A stretch of 48,045 nucleotides of DNA, taken from the IMG/VR virus record IMGVR_UViG_3300006919_000091, positions 1-48,045 of that record, one strand, 5' to 3'. A model generated the notes under the pieces. That model had not been told where the DNA came from and did no database searches. It worked only from the letters and a program-made list of their open reading frames with translations. Both the position numbers and the translations under genes were made by a program. Origin of the DNA: a virus. Of the stretch, positions 17,501-27,200 are shown one piece after another. Within the stretch, counting starts at the first letter, position 1. Each line of letters begins with the position of its first letter.

Positions 17501-20500
17501 TTATCACTTAAGATTTGAGAATGAGGACGGCAGCGAGCAAAATTTAACAGAAACGGTTACAACAAATGAAACAAAATTAGAACCAAATTTTATAACTTTA
17601 AGTTTATTAGCCGAAAGAGACGAAGAAGAAAAAGGTAGTTTTGTTTCAAACCCCGCTATTTTTGAAACCGAACCAGTTAGACAAAAAACAGAACTTGATA
17701 TTTATTATGAAAATGACATTGCATATCCAATATCAAAACATTATGACACGCATGTGCTGAATTGGTACAATTGTTTCAACTTTAACAACGGCGTTGAAAG
17801 CAATAGAATACGAGATGATTTTAATGCTCCTTTTATTAAAAATGGTGTTAAGGCATCTACTGTTTTAGAAGAAGGCTATCAAGAAGAACATAAATTTAAT
17901 GGGCTTATTTGGTCTGGAATTATTAATTCTAAATCTTCTATAAATAATTCTAATCAATTTATTCAAGCAGAAACAATAACAAAAGACTTTTTGCCCTCTT
18001 ACGGTAAAATACAAAAGTTGCATACATGGGACAATGCAATGGTTATATTTTTAGAAAATAAAGTAGTAAGAGTATATGCAAATAAGTCTCAATTATTTGA
18101 CGCGAATGGAAATGGCACTTTAACTTCTACCAATAGAGTTATTGGGGATGCACAAGAGTATAATGGTGAATACGGTATTTCAAATGACCCACAATCATTT
18201 GCTGCTTTCGGGTTTAGATGTTATTTTGTAGACAGAAAAAATGGTAAGGTTTTACGACTTTCAAAAGATGGATTAACACCTATATCAGATGTTAATATGA
18301 ACGATTTTTTTAGAGATCGTTTAGCAACTAACCAAAAAATATTTGGCTCGTTTAATGAAAGAGACGAAATATATAATATTTCTTTTGCTGATGATAATGA
18401 TACAGTTTCATTTTCAGAAAACGTTAATGGCTGGGTAACTAGAAAATCATTTGTTCCTCAAAATGCTATTTCAATTAATTCAAAATATTTTACATTTAAT
18501 AATGCAAATTTATGGAAGCATGCATCAAACTTATCTCCGAGAAATAATTTTTATGAAGTACAGGGCGAATCGTTTGTAGAATTTGAAATTAATGATGAGC
18601 CTTCTGCGATAAAAAGATTTAAAACAATTAGTTACGAAGGAACTAAAGACTGGATTGCAACCGTACAAACTGACCAAGAAAAATCAGCTGAAATATCTTT
18701 TATAAATAAAGAAAACAAATATTTTTCAAACATTAAAGGAGAAGCAAAGTTTGATTCTCAAACAGGGGGTAATCTTGATTTAAAAAAGTTTAATTTTCAA
18801 GGTTTAGGAAAATCTTCAGAGCAAGATGTTATAGAAGATAATAGAGTTAGAACAAACCTCATTTTTGGTATTGATTTAACAATAATAGAGGCTAGCCAAT
18901 ATAATGTTGGAATAACAACACAATCTAAAGTTTTAACCAATTTGTTGCCAGGAGAATTAATTCCAGCAAATAAAACTACCGTTTCTTTAAATATAACACC
19001 TCCAAATAATTATAAATTATTAGCTAGTGATTTTACAGGAACTAACTGCACCTTTGTTCAAAATGGAGATGGAGTTACTGTAACATACACCCACGGAATA
19101 ACATATCAACCAAATATAGATACAACAATACTAATACCTATAAGCGGGGGTAGACTGATACTAAAAGATATTGAGGTTACGGTTACTCGTGCTGTTGTAG
19201 CAAGTAATTGTGGTAGCTTGTTAGGTTTTCGAGAATTTATTATATCTGGAAGACCAGGAGAGGTTTATTTAATAACAAACGATCTTTTAACTGCTGATGC
19301 AGGATTTGAACTGTTGTCTGGTAATGTTACTATTAGTAATTCTAATATTAATGCTAATTCGCAAATATCTCAAATAGAGGGAAGCACAACAGAGGTAGCT
19401 ACTGCGGAATATATTTTAATAGAAAACGGCACAACTTCTATTAATTATACCGTAACTGCACGGGCTAGACGGGTAATTATTCCTAATAAAATTGTTCAAA
19501 GCAAAAATATAGATACTGGGCCTTTAGAAAATAATCAAGAGCAAAGAAGCTTAAGAATAATTGGTGAGCCTGGAGCTATTATCAAATATGTTTTAAGCGA
19601 TAGTGCATCTGATATACAAGAAGAAACATTAACAATTCCAAGTGGTGGTTTCGTAGATGTATTTTTAGATTTCACCGCTACTGATAGCAATTATAATATT
19701 GCAAAAACATATACATTAATATTTTCTGTAGGAGAAAAAACAGAGCTGGGAGAAAGTTTTGGCTCTAGAACAGTTACCTTCAATAGATTTGCTAAATCAC
19801 AAAAAACATTACAAATTAAAGCTTACCATGCGGACTCTGTTAATAATGCTGTTAAAACAAAAAGTTATATTGGTTTTGGCGGTGATGAAATAGACAATGA
19901 TGAAGTTGAATTTGAATTTACTTTAAACTCAAGTTATGATTATGACATAATTAGTCAACCCTCACCAAGCAATTTTGTATTTAGCAATGCTAATAAGAAT
20001 AATGTAACAATCAGTAATGTATCAATAAGTGTTGATACGGTCAATAAACATATAGTTACTTTAAATTTTACTGTTGACACTGATGCTATTAATTTTAATG
20101 AGTTAGTAACTATTAATTTAGATAGCTTTGTTAATAGAAAAATAACATTAACAATAAGTTATAGCGATGCAAATCAAGGCACAGATTACACTGGTTCATT
20201 TATAAATAGCTTATCAACAATTGAAGGAATTGCTGGTAGCACAAATAGTAGTCTAAATAGTATACAGTATAAAATACTAATGGCCGCTGGCAAACAACTA
20301 TTAGATGGAGTAGGGGAAAATGCTTTACAGCCTAATGAGTTTAAGCTATACGATGCTTCAGCCGGCGGTAATGATGTTACTGAAACATATGATGATAACA
20401 ACGAACTATATTTGACACTTAATGATGTAACAGTAGGTGCTACAATAACATTGCAGCCTAGTGCGTTTATTTTCCCAAATGCAGATGCAACCCTTTACAT

Positions 20501-21974
20501 AAGACCGTCAAGAGATATAACAGAGGATGTACCGGCGACTTTGCCAAATGACTTCATAGTGGAAGTAACAGGTATATCACCAAAGTCTGAGTTATATCCC
20601 CATGAAGGTGGAACACAACTTTGGCAAAAGCCAGTATTCCGCTATTCTGATATTGCCCCAATACTTTGGCCAAATGGGCATTTTTCTAGTAGAAGAAGTG
20701 ATGTGATCACAGAGGTGTCAAATGTAGTTAATACAAAAAGATTGGTGCAATTTGTTTATGAAATTGATAGAACTATTGTAGATGCTCGTAGTTTGCATGT
20801 CTCTAAATGGGCCCCCTATTCAAATAATAATTACAGTTTATTGCTTGTAAATAGTAATATTATAGAAGAAGCTGCAAGCGGCACGTACACGGCTATTGAT
20901 GGAAATAGTGTTACGGTAACTGGCCCTTATGTAATTACTAATAACGGTTTAACTTTAACTGTTAATTTATTGGTTGATATTGAATATGTAACAACAAACA
21001 GTGAAACCTTTACTAGCCTAACAATTAGAACAGCAATAGATCATAGAGCAAGTTCTTACCCAAGAAGCGGCACAGAAGGTGAGTCTGAGCAATTTGTTTT
21101 CAGCACTAAAAATGAGGCATGTAATGCAACAAGTGACCCACTTATATGGAAAGTATATAATACTGACGGAAAAACAGGTAATCCTAAAGTAGGTTCGTTT
21201 ATTTCTGGTAATTTGTCACCTGCCTCAAATAGTTCTGGTTCCCAAATCAAAATTTATACACCTCAATTAGGACAACATATAAGAGTTCCTTTAGAAAATA
21301 GATACTTTAAAGACTTTACAAATTCAAAAATATATAAGTTAGACAATAAAGGGGTTATTGAGGATATTATGGATTTATGTACTTCATCAGACGACTCTGC
21401 TGTCCCAATTAAAGGAAGAATAAGTCTTAACGCATTAGATATTCAAAGATGTAGTTTGGGGGCAAATGTTTCTGACGTTGATTTTGATTCTCAATCCCAA
21501 TTTCAAGGCATTTCAAAGCCTTTTTTTGAATATAGTATTAAAATGCAATTTGATGGGGAATATCCTTGGCAGTTAGGCACAGCTGCTGAAGATGTATTTT
21601 TTACAATTAGGCTTACATTACAAGATTTTACAGCACAAAATGATTCATTTTTTGATTGGTTTAATCCAATTCACGCATTTAAAGTTGAAAATGATAATAA
21701 CACTATACGAAGTTTTGATATAGTCAATTTTAATGACGATTATGTAGATATTAAAGTTACTTTTGCATCAAAAAATTTAAATCAAATTGATGACACGTTC
21801 AAATTATATGTTAATCCTAAAAAAGGCGCAATTGCTCCACTATTAGATAAAATTATTTTTAAATTATATGTTGATGTAGTTTTAGATTTTCCAGAAGAAA
21901 CAAACATGGAGACCAATCTATTTAACCCATATAATTTGGGAGCAATTTTGTATCGAGAAGGAGTAGGGTTTTAA
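14508..21974 (+). CDS. Giant tail hub / stabilisation protein (P22 gp10-like) with long C-terminal extension
   Basis: 2488 residues. The start (FVKGRMNKDLDERLIPNGEY, then RDALNIQ, GAIENVLGN) is a signature of the phage stabilisation/tail-hub family related to P22 gp10, which caps the head-tail junction with a beta-propeller. Around residues 1210-1270 the hub pattern returns (GEYGISNDPQSFAAFGFRCYF, then VDRKNGKVLRLSKDGL). Residues from about 1500 to the end are a series of beta-sandwich-like stretches with Ser/Thr/Asn-rich linkers, resembling Ig-like adhesin modules; this part has no counterpart in the ~470-residue P22 protein. It probably combines DNA-retention plug with surface-exposed attachment modules. 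There are no frameshifts along 7.4 kb, indicating strong selection. Confidence 0.75.
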   Translation: MAELKHTFVKGRMNKDLDERLIPNGEYRDALNIQISSSEGSDAGAIENVLGNEKVFDLGLTNATCIGTAKDTLNKKIYWFVTSEELNGIYEYDIVNNIIDPILIDLKAFTEVTINGLRIDPSDDGLILRGLSLDERKDIFFNFKQDPPVYDQSLKQSTQALCRNSIKISSVLPPLEFNVPKNTIITTPKNDTSNSLILNNVPYTGEIQAGVTFTFEYFKESVLNFDSKYFILGANIIDGLLFFTDGLNEPKVIDIEKFKHYSNNLKQADGTILKQNTIIRLYDGSTRNILEEDICVAKKAPQKSPELRMSTTLRDNVVVSSGTFNFYKDGALVLPSNENPTITAGQNLSPAAGWKEGDIIIFDFENNNKTYEATLKINSIASTTTVFQVISYSEQPENIDYNVTATLQENDPIYELKFPRFAYRWKYLDNTYSTFSPFSMPAFIPGEFEYDGKKGFNEGLVNNLRRLTLLNIDKGNDTVKSIDILLKFDDDNNVYIVDTKKRKDVEGVNLSFEITKETIKSTVPNIQLLRQWDNVPKKALAQEIVGNRIIYGNYYQNYDIPYDPKFSVAPVITDGLFKRSIKSNRNYELGVVYVDKFNRQTPVLSNNSGSYFLDKSFANKNTALSVKLNSVPPAWATHFKFFVKETSAEYYNIAADRVYFDDDNGFAFVSFPSSERNKINEDSYILLKKSHGKNEAINNPDNRYKVIDIFNEPPEFVHEKIEQVGIFGNVLFSASYGDQTLTTVKKEGSTPAKDNTTILISSINSKGTITSPPTATDEQGVDDESKKQLAVGRYVKFAKDNKKSKLYKIASIRYHLDGADEAEIKFTEPFGDDIDFLYTGTNDTIRPGIDMRIYEDSANAGDPEFNGRFFVKLESNGLLKNATEQSALNDGDIEYYAKYSASFDGLDRNPRNRNEIRIVPFFVRWGGTPTAGSGSQNGQRQTFGGKQFHISLEVTGPADDNILLQNIETGSKIQFSNHETIYRVGQVYVQTLTSFPQIYHLRFENEDGSEQNLTETVTTNETKLEPNFITLSLLAERDEEEKGSFVSNPAIFETEPVRQKTELDIYYENDIAYPISKHYDTHVLNWYNCFNFNNGVESNRIRDDFNAPFIKNGVKASTVLEEGYQEEHKFNGLIWSGIINSKSSINNSNQFIQAETITKDFLPSYGKIQKLHTWDNAMVIFLENKVVRVYANKSQLFDANGNGTLTSTNRVIGDAQEYNGEYGISNDPQSFAAFGFRCYFVDRKNGKVLRLSKDGLTPISDVNMNDFFRDRLATNQKIFGSFNERDEIYNISFADDNDTVSFSENVNGWVTRKSFVPQNAISINSKYFTFNNANLWKHASNLSPRNNFYEVQGESFVEFEINDEPSAIKRFKTISYEGTKDWIATVQTDQEKSAEISFINKENKYFSNIKGEAKFDSQTGGNLDLKKFNFQGLGKSSEQDVIEDNRVRTNLIFGIDLTIIEASQYNVGITTQSKVLTNLLPGELIPANKTTVSLNITPPNNYKLLASDFTGTNCTFVQNGDGVTVTYTHGITYQPNIDTTILIPISGGRLILKDIEVTVTRAVVASNCGSLLGFREFIISGRPGEVYLITNDLLTADAGFELLSGNVTISNSNINANSQISQIEGSTTEVATAEYILIENGTTSINYTVTARARRVIIPNKIVQSKNIDTGPLENNQEQRSLRIIGEPGAIIKYVLSDSASDIQEETLTIPSGGFVDVFLDFTATDSNYNIAKTYTLIFSVGEKTELGESFGSRTVTFNRFAKSQKTLQIKAYHADSVNNAVKTKSYIGFGGDEIDNDEVEFEFTLNSSYDYDIISQPSPSNFVFSNANKNNVTISNVSISVDTVNKHIVTLNFTVDTDAINFNELVTINLDSFVNRKITLTISYSDANQGTDYTGSFINSLSTIEGIAGSTNSSLNSIQYKILMAAGKQLLDGVGENALQPNEFKLYDASAGGNDVTETYDDNNELYLTLNDVTVGATITLQPSAFIFPNADATLYIRPSRDITEDVPATLPNDFIVEVTGISPKSELYPHEGGTQLWQKPVFRYSDIAPILWPNGHFSSRRSDVITEVSNVVNTKRLVQFVYEIDRTIVDARSLHVSKWAPYSNNNYSLLLVNSNIIEEAASGTYTAIDGNSVTVTGPYVITNNGLTLTVNLLVDIEYVTTNSETFTSLTIRTAIDHRASSYPRSGTEGESEQFVFSTKNEACNATSDPLIWKVYNTDGKTGNPKVGSFISGNLSPASNSSGSQIKIYTPQLGQHIRVPLENRYFKDFTNSKIYKLDNKGVIEDIMDLCTSSDDSAVPIKGRISLNALDIQRCSLGANVSDVDFDSQSQFQGISKPFFEYSIKMQFDGEYPWQLGTAAEDVFFTIRLTLQDFTAQNDSFFDWFNPIHAFKVENDNNTIRSFDIVNFNDDYVDIKVTFASKNLNQIDDTFKLYVNPKKGAIAPLLDKIIFKLYVDVVLDFPEETNMETNLFNPYNLGAILYREGVGF

Positions 21975-21989
21975 TAAAAAATATTAAAA

Positions 21990-22313
21990 ATGGCAAATAA
22001 AACAATAACATTCGCAAAACCGTTAAACACATCGTTGCAAGCAACAGATATTATATATTATTTAGACTTAAGCAAAGTTAAACAAAGGTTAGGTAAGTGT
22101 GTTAGTGTATCAGCCGATAGACTTTCTTTTGTAGTTGATGTTGAAACTACAGCTAAACCCCCTCAAGAAGATGCTTATTTTATGTTTAATAAAAACAATG
22201 TAATAAATAGTAATGGGCTTATTGGTTACCACGCAACAGTTAAAATAAAAAACACATCAACAGAATTTTGCGAGCTTTACGCGGTAAATTCCGAAGTAAG
22301 CTTTAGCAGTTAA
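21990..22313 (+). CDS. Small virion-associated protein, 107 aa
   Basis: 107 residues, predicted mostly beta (ITFAKPLNTSLQATDIIYYLDL, LSFVVDVET, LIGYHATVKIKNTS). There is no signal peptide or TM segment. It lies 15 bases downstream of the giant hub gene and 11 bases upstream of an internal-virion-type gene. Short proteins of this type between hub and ejection genes may be hub-capping or needle-like components, but no family was recognised. The A-rich leader (AATATTAAAA) suits Bacteroidota translation. Confidence 0.55.
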   Translation: MANKTITFAKPLNTSLQATDIIYYLDLSKVKQRLGKCVSVSADRLSFVVDVETTAKPPQEDAYFMFNKNNVINSNGLIGYHATVKIKNTSTEFCELYAVNSEVSFSS

Positions 22314-22324
22314 ATATAATAATT

Positions 22325-22978
22325 ATGGCAGAAGATATATCAGGTTTTGGTAAAGCTATGCAAGGCACGGCAAAAAGCGACCCTGGGGCTTTTGGACAAA
22401 TAGCTGAAGGATTAGCGGGTATGGCCGGTGGATTAATCGGTGGTAGAGCAAGAAGAAAGGAACAGCGTGCCGCCAGACAAGAACTTAAACAACAAAGACA
22501 AGCGTATGAAACTTTTGAGTTTAAGGATCCGTCTGCTAACTTAACTAACCCCTTTGAAGATTTAACAGTAAATCAACAACAAGCACAATTTGTGGCTCAA
22601 CAACAACAACAGGGTTTAGCTAGCACACTTGGCGGCTTGCAACAAGCGGCTGGAGGATCTGGCATTGCTGCATTAGCGCAAACTTTAGCGCAACAACAAT
22701 CTGCTAATTTACAGCAGGCTTCCGCTAGTATTGGTCAGCAAGAAGCTGCAAACCAAATAGCTAGAGCAAGAGGGCAACAAACTTTAGAACAGCAAAGAGC
22801 AGCTGGTACGGCTGCACTAGAAGCAAAAGAATTTGGTAGAACAGAAACATTATTCGGTATGGCTCAGCAGCGTAAAGCCGCAGCAGATGAAGCTAGGCGT
22901 GCCGCAACTGAAGGTTTAGTTGGGGGAGTGGCTAATATTGCTGTTGGTGCCGCAAGAGCAGCTGCAGGGGGAATGTAA
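22325..22978 (+). CDS. Internal virion / ejection protein candidate (gp14-like)
   Basis: 217 residues. It begins with an amphipathic glycine/alanine-rich segment (IAEGLAGMAGGLIGGRARRK) followed by a Gln/Ala-rich helical body (FVAQQQQQGLAS, ALAQTLAQQQSANLQQASA) and a second small hydrophobic segment at the C-terminus (GLVGGVANIAVGAARAAAGGM). Two membrane-active glycine-rich segments flanking an Ala/Gln helix are typical of small ejection proteins such as T7 gp14 and P22 gp7, which form the envelope channel during DNA delivery. It stands first in a three-gene set of 217, 435 and 1905 residues, mirroring the T7 gp14-gp15-gp16 order. Confidence 0.65.
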   Translation: MAEDISGFGKAMQGTAKSDPGAFGQIAEGLAGMAGGLIGGRARRKEQRAARQELKQQRQAYETFEFKDPSANLTNPFEDLTVNQQQAQFVAQQQQQGLASTLGGLQQAAGGSGIAALAQTLAQQQSANLQQASASIGQQEAANQIARARGQQTLEQQRAAGTAALEAKEFGRTETLFGMAQQRKAAADEARRAATEGLVGGVANIAVGAARAAAGGM

Positions 22979-22988
22979 AATATAAAAT

Positions 22989-24296
22989 ATGGCAAATCAA
23001 CAATTAATTAGAGGTGCGCGACAAGCAGCAGATAAATTTACTGACGTAACAGGGCAGGTGCGACAAGCTGTTCTCCGTGGGGAACAAGCTTTATTGCGTA
23101 GAAAAGCAGAAGAACAGAGATTACAAGAAAATAATGCTCGTGCTATTGCTCAACTACCACAGCTAGATGAAAGTCAAGTACCTATGCAAATGAGGGAATG
23201 GGCTACCGGAGAGGCAATGAAATTGCGAGATGAAGCTATTAACGCAATAAGTAATCCTGATTTAAGCCCTGTTGAAAAACAAATGGCAATTAGCCAATCT
23301 ATTGCTAAAATAAATGGTGTAGCCGCAAAAACAAATGATTTTAAGCAATGGATAGTAAATGTAGCGGACCTTCAACAAGAAGATTTAAGCAAACTAAACA
23401 GCGAAACTCTTTATGGCAGAATAAACGATATATATGAGGGCAATTTTAAGGTAGCTGACGGTAAATTTATATTTTCAGATGGGGAAGAAAAGGACTTTAA
23501 TTCTTTGGTAAACACAAGACCTATAACAAGAAGGTCAGATGCATACCAATCGCAAGTAAAAGCATTGGGCGAACAATTTGAAAAATATGCGCTTCAAGGA
23601 TGGAATGAAGATGAATTTAATTCTAAAATTGATCAGGTACTCAGTGATGAAAAATATACTGACGGAGATATTGCTAGTATTGCTGTTGACGAACTAGGTT
23701 TATCACCGGAGCTTGCTAAAAATATTCAAGATGACTTTGAAGATAATGGCCGCCTTGACAAAGTAAACAAAGAAGAATTAGTCTTTAAAATAAAAGAACA
23801 ATATAAAATAGCTGCAAAAACAGCATATGATAGGGCAAAAAGTTTATATGATCGCAAAACAGCTATTAAAAAAACAGAAAAACCGCCAAAACCTACGGAC
23901 CCTAATATTATTCTTGGGGCTGGAGAAGCTGCTAAGCTTTTAAATAACCCTTCTGAATATTTTAGATCTGTTTCAGGTGATAAAACTAATTTTAATGAAA
24001 CTACGCGTGAGTTTAGTCTTATTACTTATGACAAGGATGGCAATGAAGTGCCAATAGTATATGATTTATTAAATCAAAATGATATAACAAGACTGTTTAA
24101 CGAAATACAAACTAATAAATCGTACACAGCATCGGCCCGCGCAAAGCTTGAAGAGGGATTAAGAAGATTAATTGCAAGCCCTCAATTTGCAGAATATCAA
24201 AAAAAGGGCGAAGCGGAGAGAAGACCGACTACTGGGCCTATACAGGATGAATCAACAATAGATTATAATCAATTTTTAAGACCAAGCGAGCAATGA
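22989..24296 (+). CDS. Internal virion protein candidate (gp15-like)
   Basis: 435 residues, almost entirely helical and hydrophilic: RQAVLRGEQALLRRKAEEQRL near the N-terminus, NAISNPDLSPVEKQMAISQSI, FKQWIVNVADLQQED, and a Lys/Glu-rich C-terminus (KTEKPPKPTDP linker, then ARAKLEEGLRRLIASPQF). It has no membrane segment. It overlaps the start of the 1905-residue giant gene by 4 bases (ATGA), implying translational coupling and stoichiometric assembly. By order and composition it corresponds to the middle ejection protein of the T7 core; no sequence-level homology to T7 gp15 is visible. Confidence 0.6.
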   Translation: MANQQLIRGARQAADKFTDVTGQVRQAVLRGEQALLRRKAEEQRLQENNARAIAQLPQLDESQVPMQMREWATGEAMKLRDEAINAISNPDLSPVEKQMAISQSIAKINGVAAKTNDFKQWIVNVADLQQEDLSKLNSETLYGRINDIYEGNFKVADGKFIFSDGEEKDFNSLVNTRPITRRSDAYQSQVKALGEQFEKYALQGWNEDEFNSKIDQVLSDEKYTDGDIASIAVDELGLSPELAKNIQDDFEDNGRLDKVNKEELVFKIKEQYKIAAKTAYDRAKSLYDRKTAIKKTEKPPKPTDPNIILGAGEAAKLLNNPSEYFRSVSGDKTNFNETTREFSLITYDKDGNEVPIVYDLLNQNDITRLFNEIQTNKSYTASARAKLEEGLRRLIASPQFAEYQKKGEAERRPTTGPIQDESTIDYNQFLRPSEQ

Positions 24297-27200
24297 TTCC
24301 ATTTAAATTAAATAACGAAATATACGATATTCCGGAAGAGCTTGTAGAGCGATTTAAACTAGACAATCCAGACGCTCTTTTAGCTGAAGAACCGGGAAAG
24401 AAACAACCCACACCTCAACAGGGTGCAGAGACTGTGGATGTAACAGAAGCACCCGATACGGGATTACTTTCGGCAGATTTTTCTTTGGAATCACCCGCGG
24501 AAAAGTTTGTAGGAGAATGGGCTAGTAATCTAAAAGAAGGTTTCCTTAACAACATTGTAGGTAAGAATACAGTAGACAAGTTTAATAATATTGCTTATAA
24601 CCTTTTTGGAGAAGATGGAATTGGAGGTGATGCAGGACCCTCTGTACAGGCTGTTATAGATAAAATGGCTTCACTATATGCTACCTCTTTAAAGGCAATG
24701 CAGGAAAGCTCTTTAACTAAAAAAGTAGCCGACGCTCCCATCAGACCTGAACTAGGATATGACGTTGAAGAACGCGCAAAATTTATAGAAAAAGTAAACC
24801 AAAAAGATAAAGAGTTAGGGGAAAAAGCTATTCAAGCTTATTCAGATTTATTAGAAACTGAAAAAAAAATAAAGCCTATGCCATCCGTTATAGATGGCTC
24901 AGATTCGCTCGGAGAACTTATAGCAAATGTAGCTGGTGACGCAACAAACATAGGGCTTTCTGTTGTTCCGGCTTTAGCCGTAGGAGCAGGAACGACGCTA
25001 GTCACTAGAAATCCAGCCTTAGGAACATACGCTGGAATGGCAATGAGTAATTCTCAATTACTTTCTTACATGGTAACTGATTTTAATTTACAAAAAGCAA
25101 AATCACAAAATCCAGGTTTAACAGAAAAAGAAGCAATAAATAAGTTAATAAAAGAAGGAGAATTAGAGTTTGATCGCCCAGCGGCAGCAGCATTGCCAGC
25201 AATGGCTTTAGAGGCTTATGGTTTTGGGCAAATATCTAAATATTTAGCGGGTAAAACCGGACTAACAGGAAGTTTAGGTGGTTTAATGTGGGCTACAGCG
25301 GGTGAAACTGGAACGGAAGTTTTGCAATTAATACCGGAGGGGTATAATTTAGCAATAGCATCTGGAATGAACGAAGCTGATGCCATTATTGATGCTGGAG
25401 AATATTTTGCCGAAGGCGCTATTAATACTGCATTATCAACAGCAGCGGGTACTTCTGCTTTTTCATTATTAGGTAAAGCCGGCTCGGGTCTAGGTAGACA
25501 AACATGGAGATCAATGAGAAACATGCGTGTTGCCATTGATGAAAATAAAATGGAAACCGTTATTGATGAAATAGCAGATTTAAAAATAAAACAATATAAT
25601 GCTACAGACCCTGCTATAAAAGAGGCAATTGAAGAGCAAATAAAAACAAAAAATGCTGAACTTAGTGGACTTGTAACAAAGTCAGCGTCGGTATTTAATT
25701 TTGCTGAAGATACGGATTTTGACAGTATTGATGATTTAGAGGCTGTTAAAAAAGAATATATTAAAAAAGTAAAAGAGCTTCATGAAAAGAAAAATGATAT
25801 TGATGTTAATGAATATCAAGAAGCATTAAATATATATAAAGGTAAATATTTAGAAGCACAAAATAGAATAAAAGGTGTTGTTTCAAATATTTCTGAAAAA
25901 GCAAATAAATCGGCTCAACAAGTTGAACAGATATACCAAGAAAAAGGAAAAGAGGGAGAGGCTGAAATATTAGAGTTGTATAGACCAATGGCTGAAAAAA
26001 TTGCAGATAAATATCGCAATATTCCTGGATTTGATAAACAATTATTATCTGATGAAATACTAACTGGCAAGCGTGGAATATTTGATTTAATAAGATCATA
26101 TAGACCAGAAGAAAACCCAGGCGTACCCATTGCAGCCTACGTAAACAAATTTGCAAGAACAAGAGCAATTGAAGCCGCTAATAGAGTATTAGATACTGAA
26201 TTTACAGTTGATGTAACTGAAGCTAAAAAAGTTACTGCAGCAGAAACTGCAGATTCTACAATACAAGTGCAAGAAGAAACTAAGCAAAAAGTAAAAACTG
26301 CTTTAGCCGAAGACTTAAATCTTGATAAACAGACACAAAATGAGGTTATTGTGGCTGTTGAAAAAACTCTTGGTACTAAGCTTCCTGAGGTAACTGATAA
26401 AAAGTTCAAGCAAGCTTTAACTAAAAGTTTTAGAAATGAACTTACAAATACATTTAAAAAGTCTTTTGGTAGAACAGCCGCTTACGAATCTTTTTTAAGA
26501 AATAACTTTGAAAAAATATATTCAGCAATACCTCAAGAAACTATAAATAAAAAGTTTAAAGAATTTAATGAGCCTGTTATAGACTCTAAAACCGGTAAAC
26601 AGAAGCGCGAAAAAACAGCAGAGGGCAAAAAAATATTTAAAAAAAGAGACATTGCTAAGGCTGAATTTATAAAATATTTTACTGGTAGTGATGTTCCTGG
26701 TAATATAAAAGGAGCTCGTAAAAATTCACTGGCTGAAGTTTTGGCTGACGAAATAGGATTAGACAATGTTTTGTCAACTCTAGCTAAGTCAGAAGTGCTT
26801 GAAAAGTTTAAAGCGGTACAAGAGTTGCAGGGGCAAAAATTACCGGAAAACTTTTTTGAAATAATTTCTGAAAAAATTGACAGGGCTATTGAGTATTTAG
26901 ATGGTCTAAGAAAAGGAGATGTATTGTATTCTTCCTTAATAATACCAGAATTAAGTATTTCAGCTACTAAAGCTTTTTTACAAGGAGTTAAGTCCGCATT
27001 AAAAGCTGGCAATAGTTTTGCAAAAGCTTTACAGAAAGGAATTAAAGCTGCTCAAGAGCTTTTTAGAAATGACTCGGAAAAAAAGATAGTAGAAGATGTT
27101 ATAAAGAATAACATCAAATCAGAGCAAGATCTTACAAACGAAATTGTAGAAAAAATTACGATTGAAATTGATAAAAGGACTTTAGCGGAAAGAGTTCCCA

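Noticed and set aside
26137-27012. Minus-strand frames inside the giant virion gene
   Set aside because: Shadow frames of a long, strongly coding plus-strand gene with no leader or family pattern.
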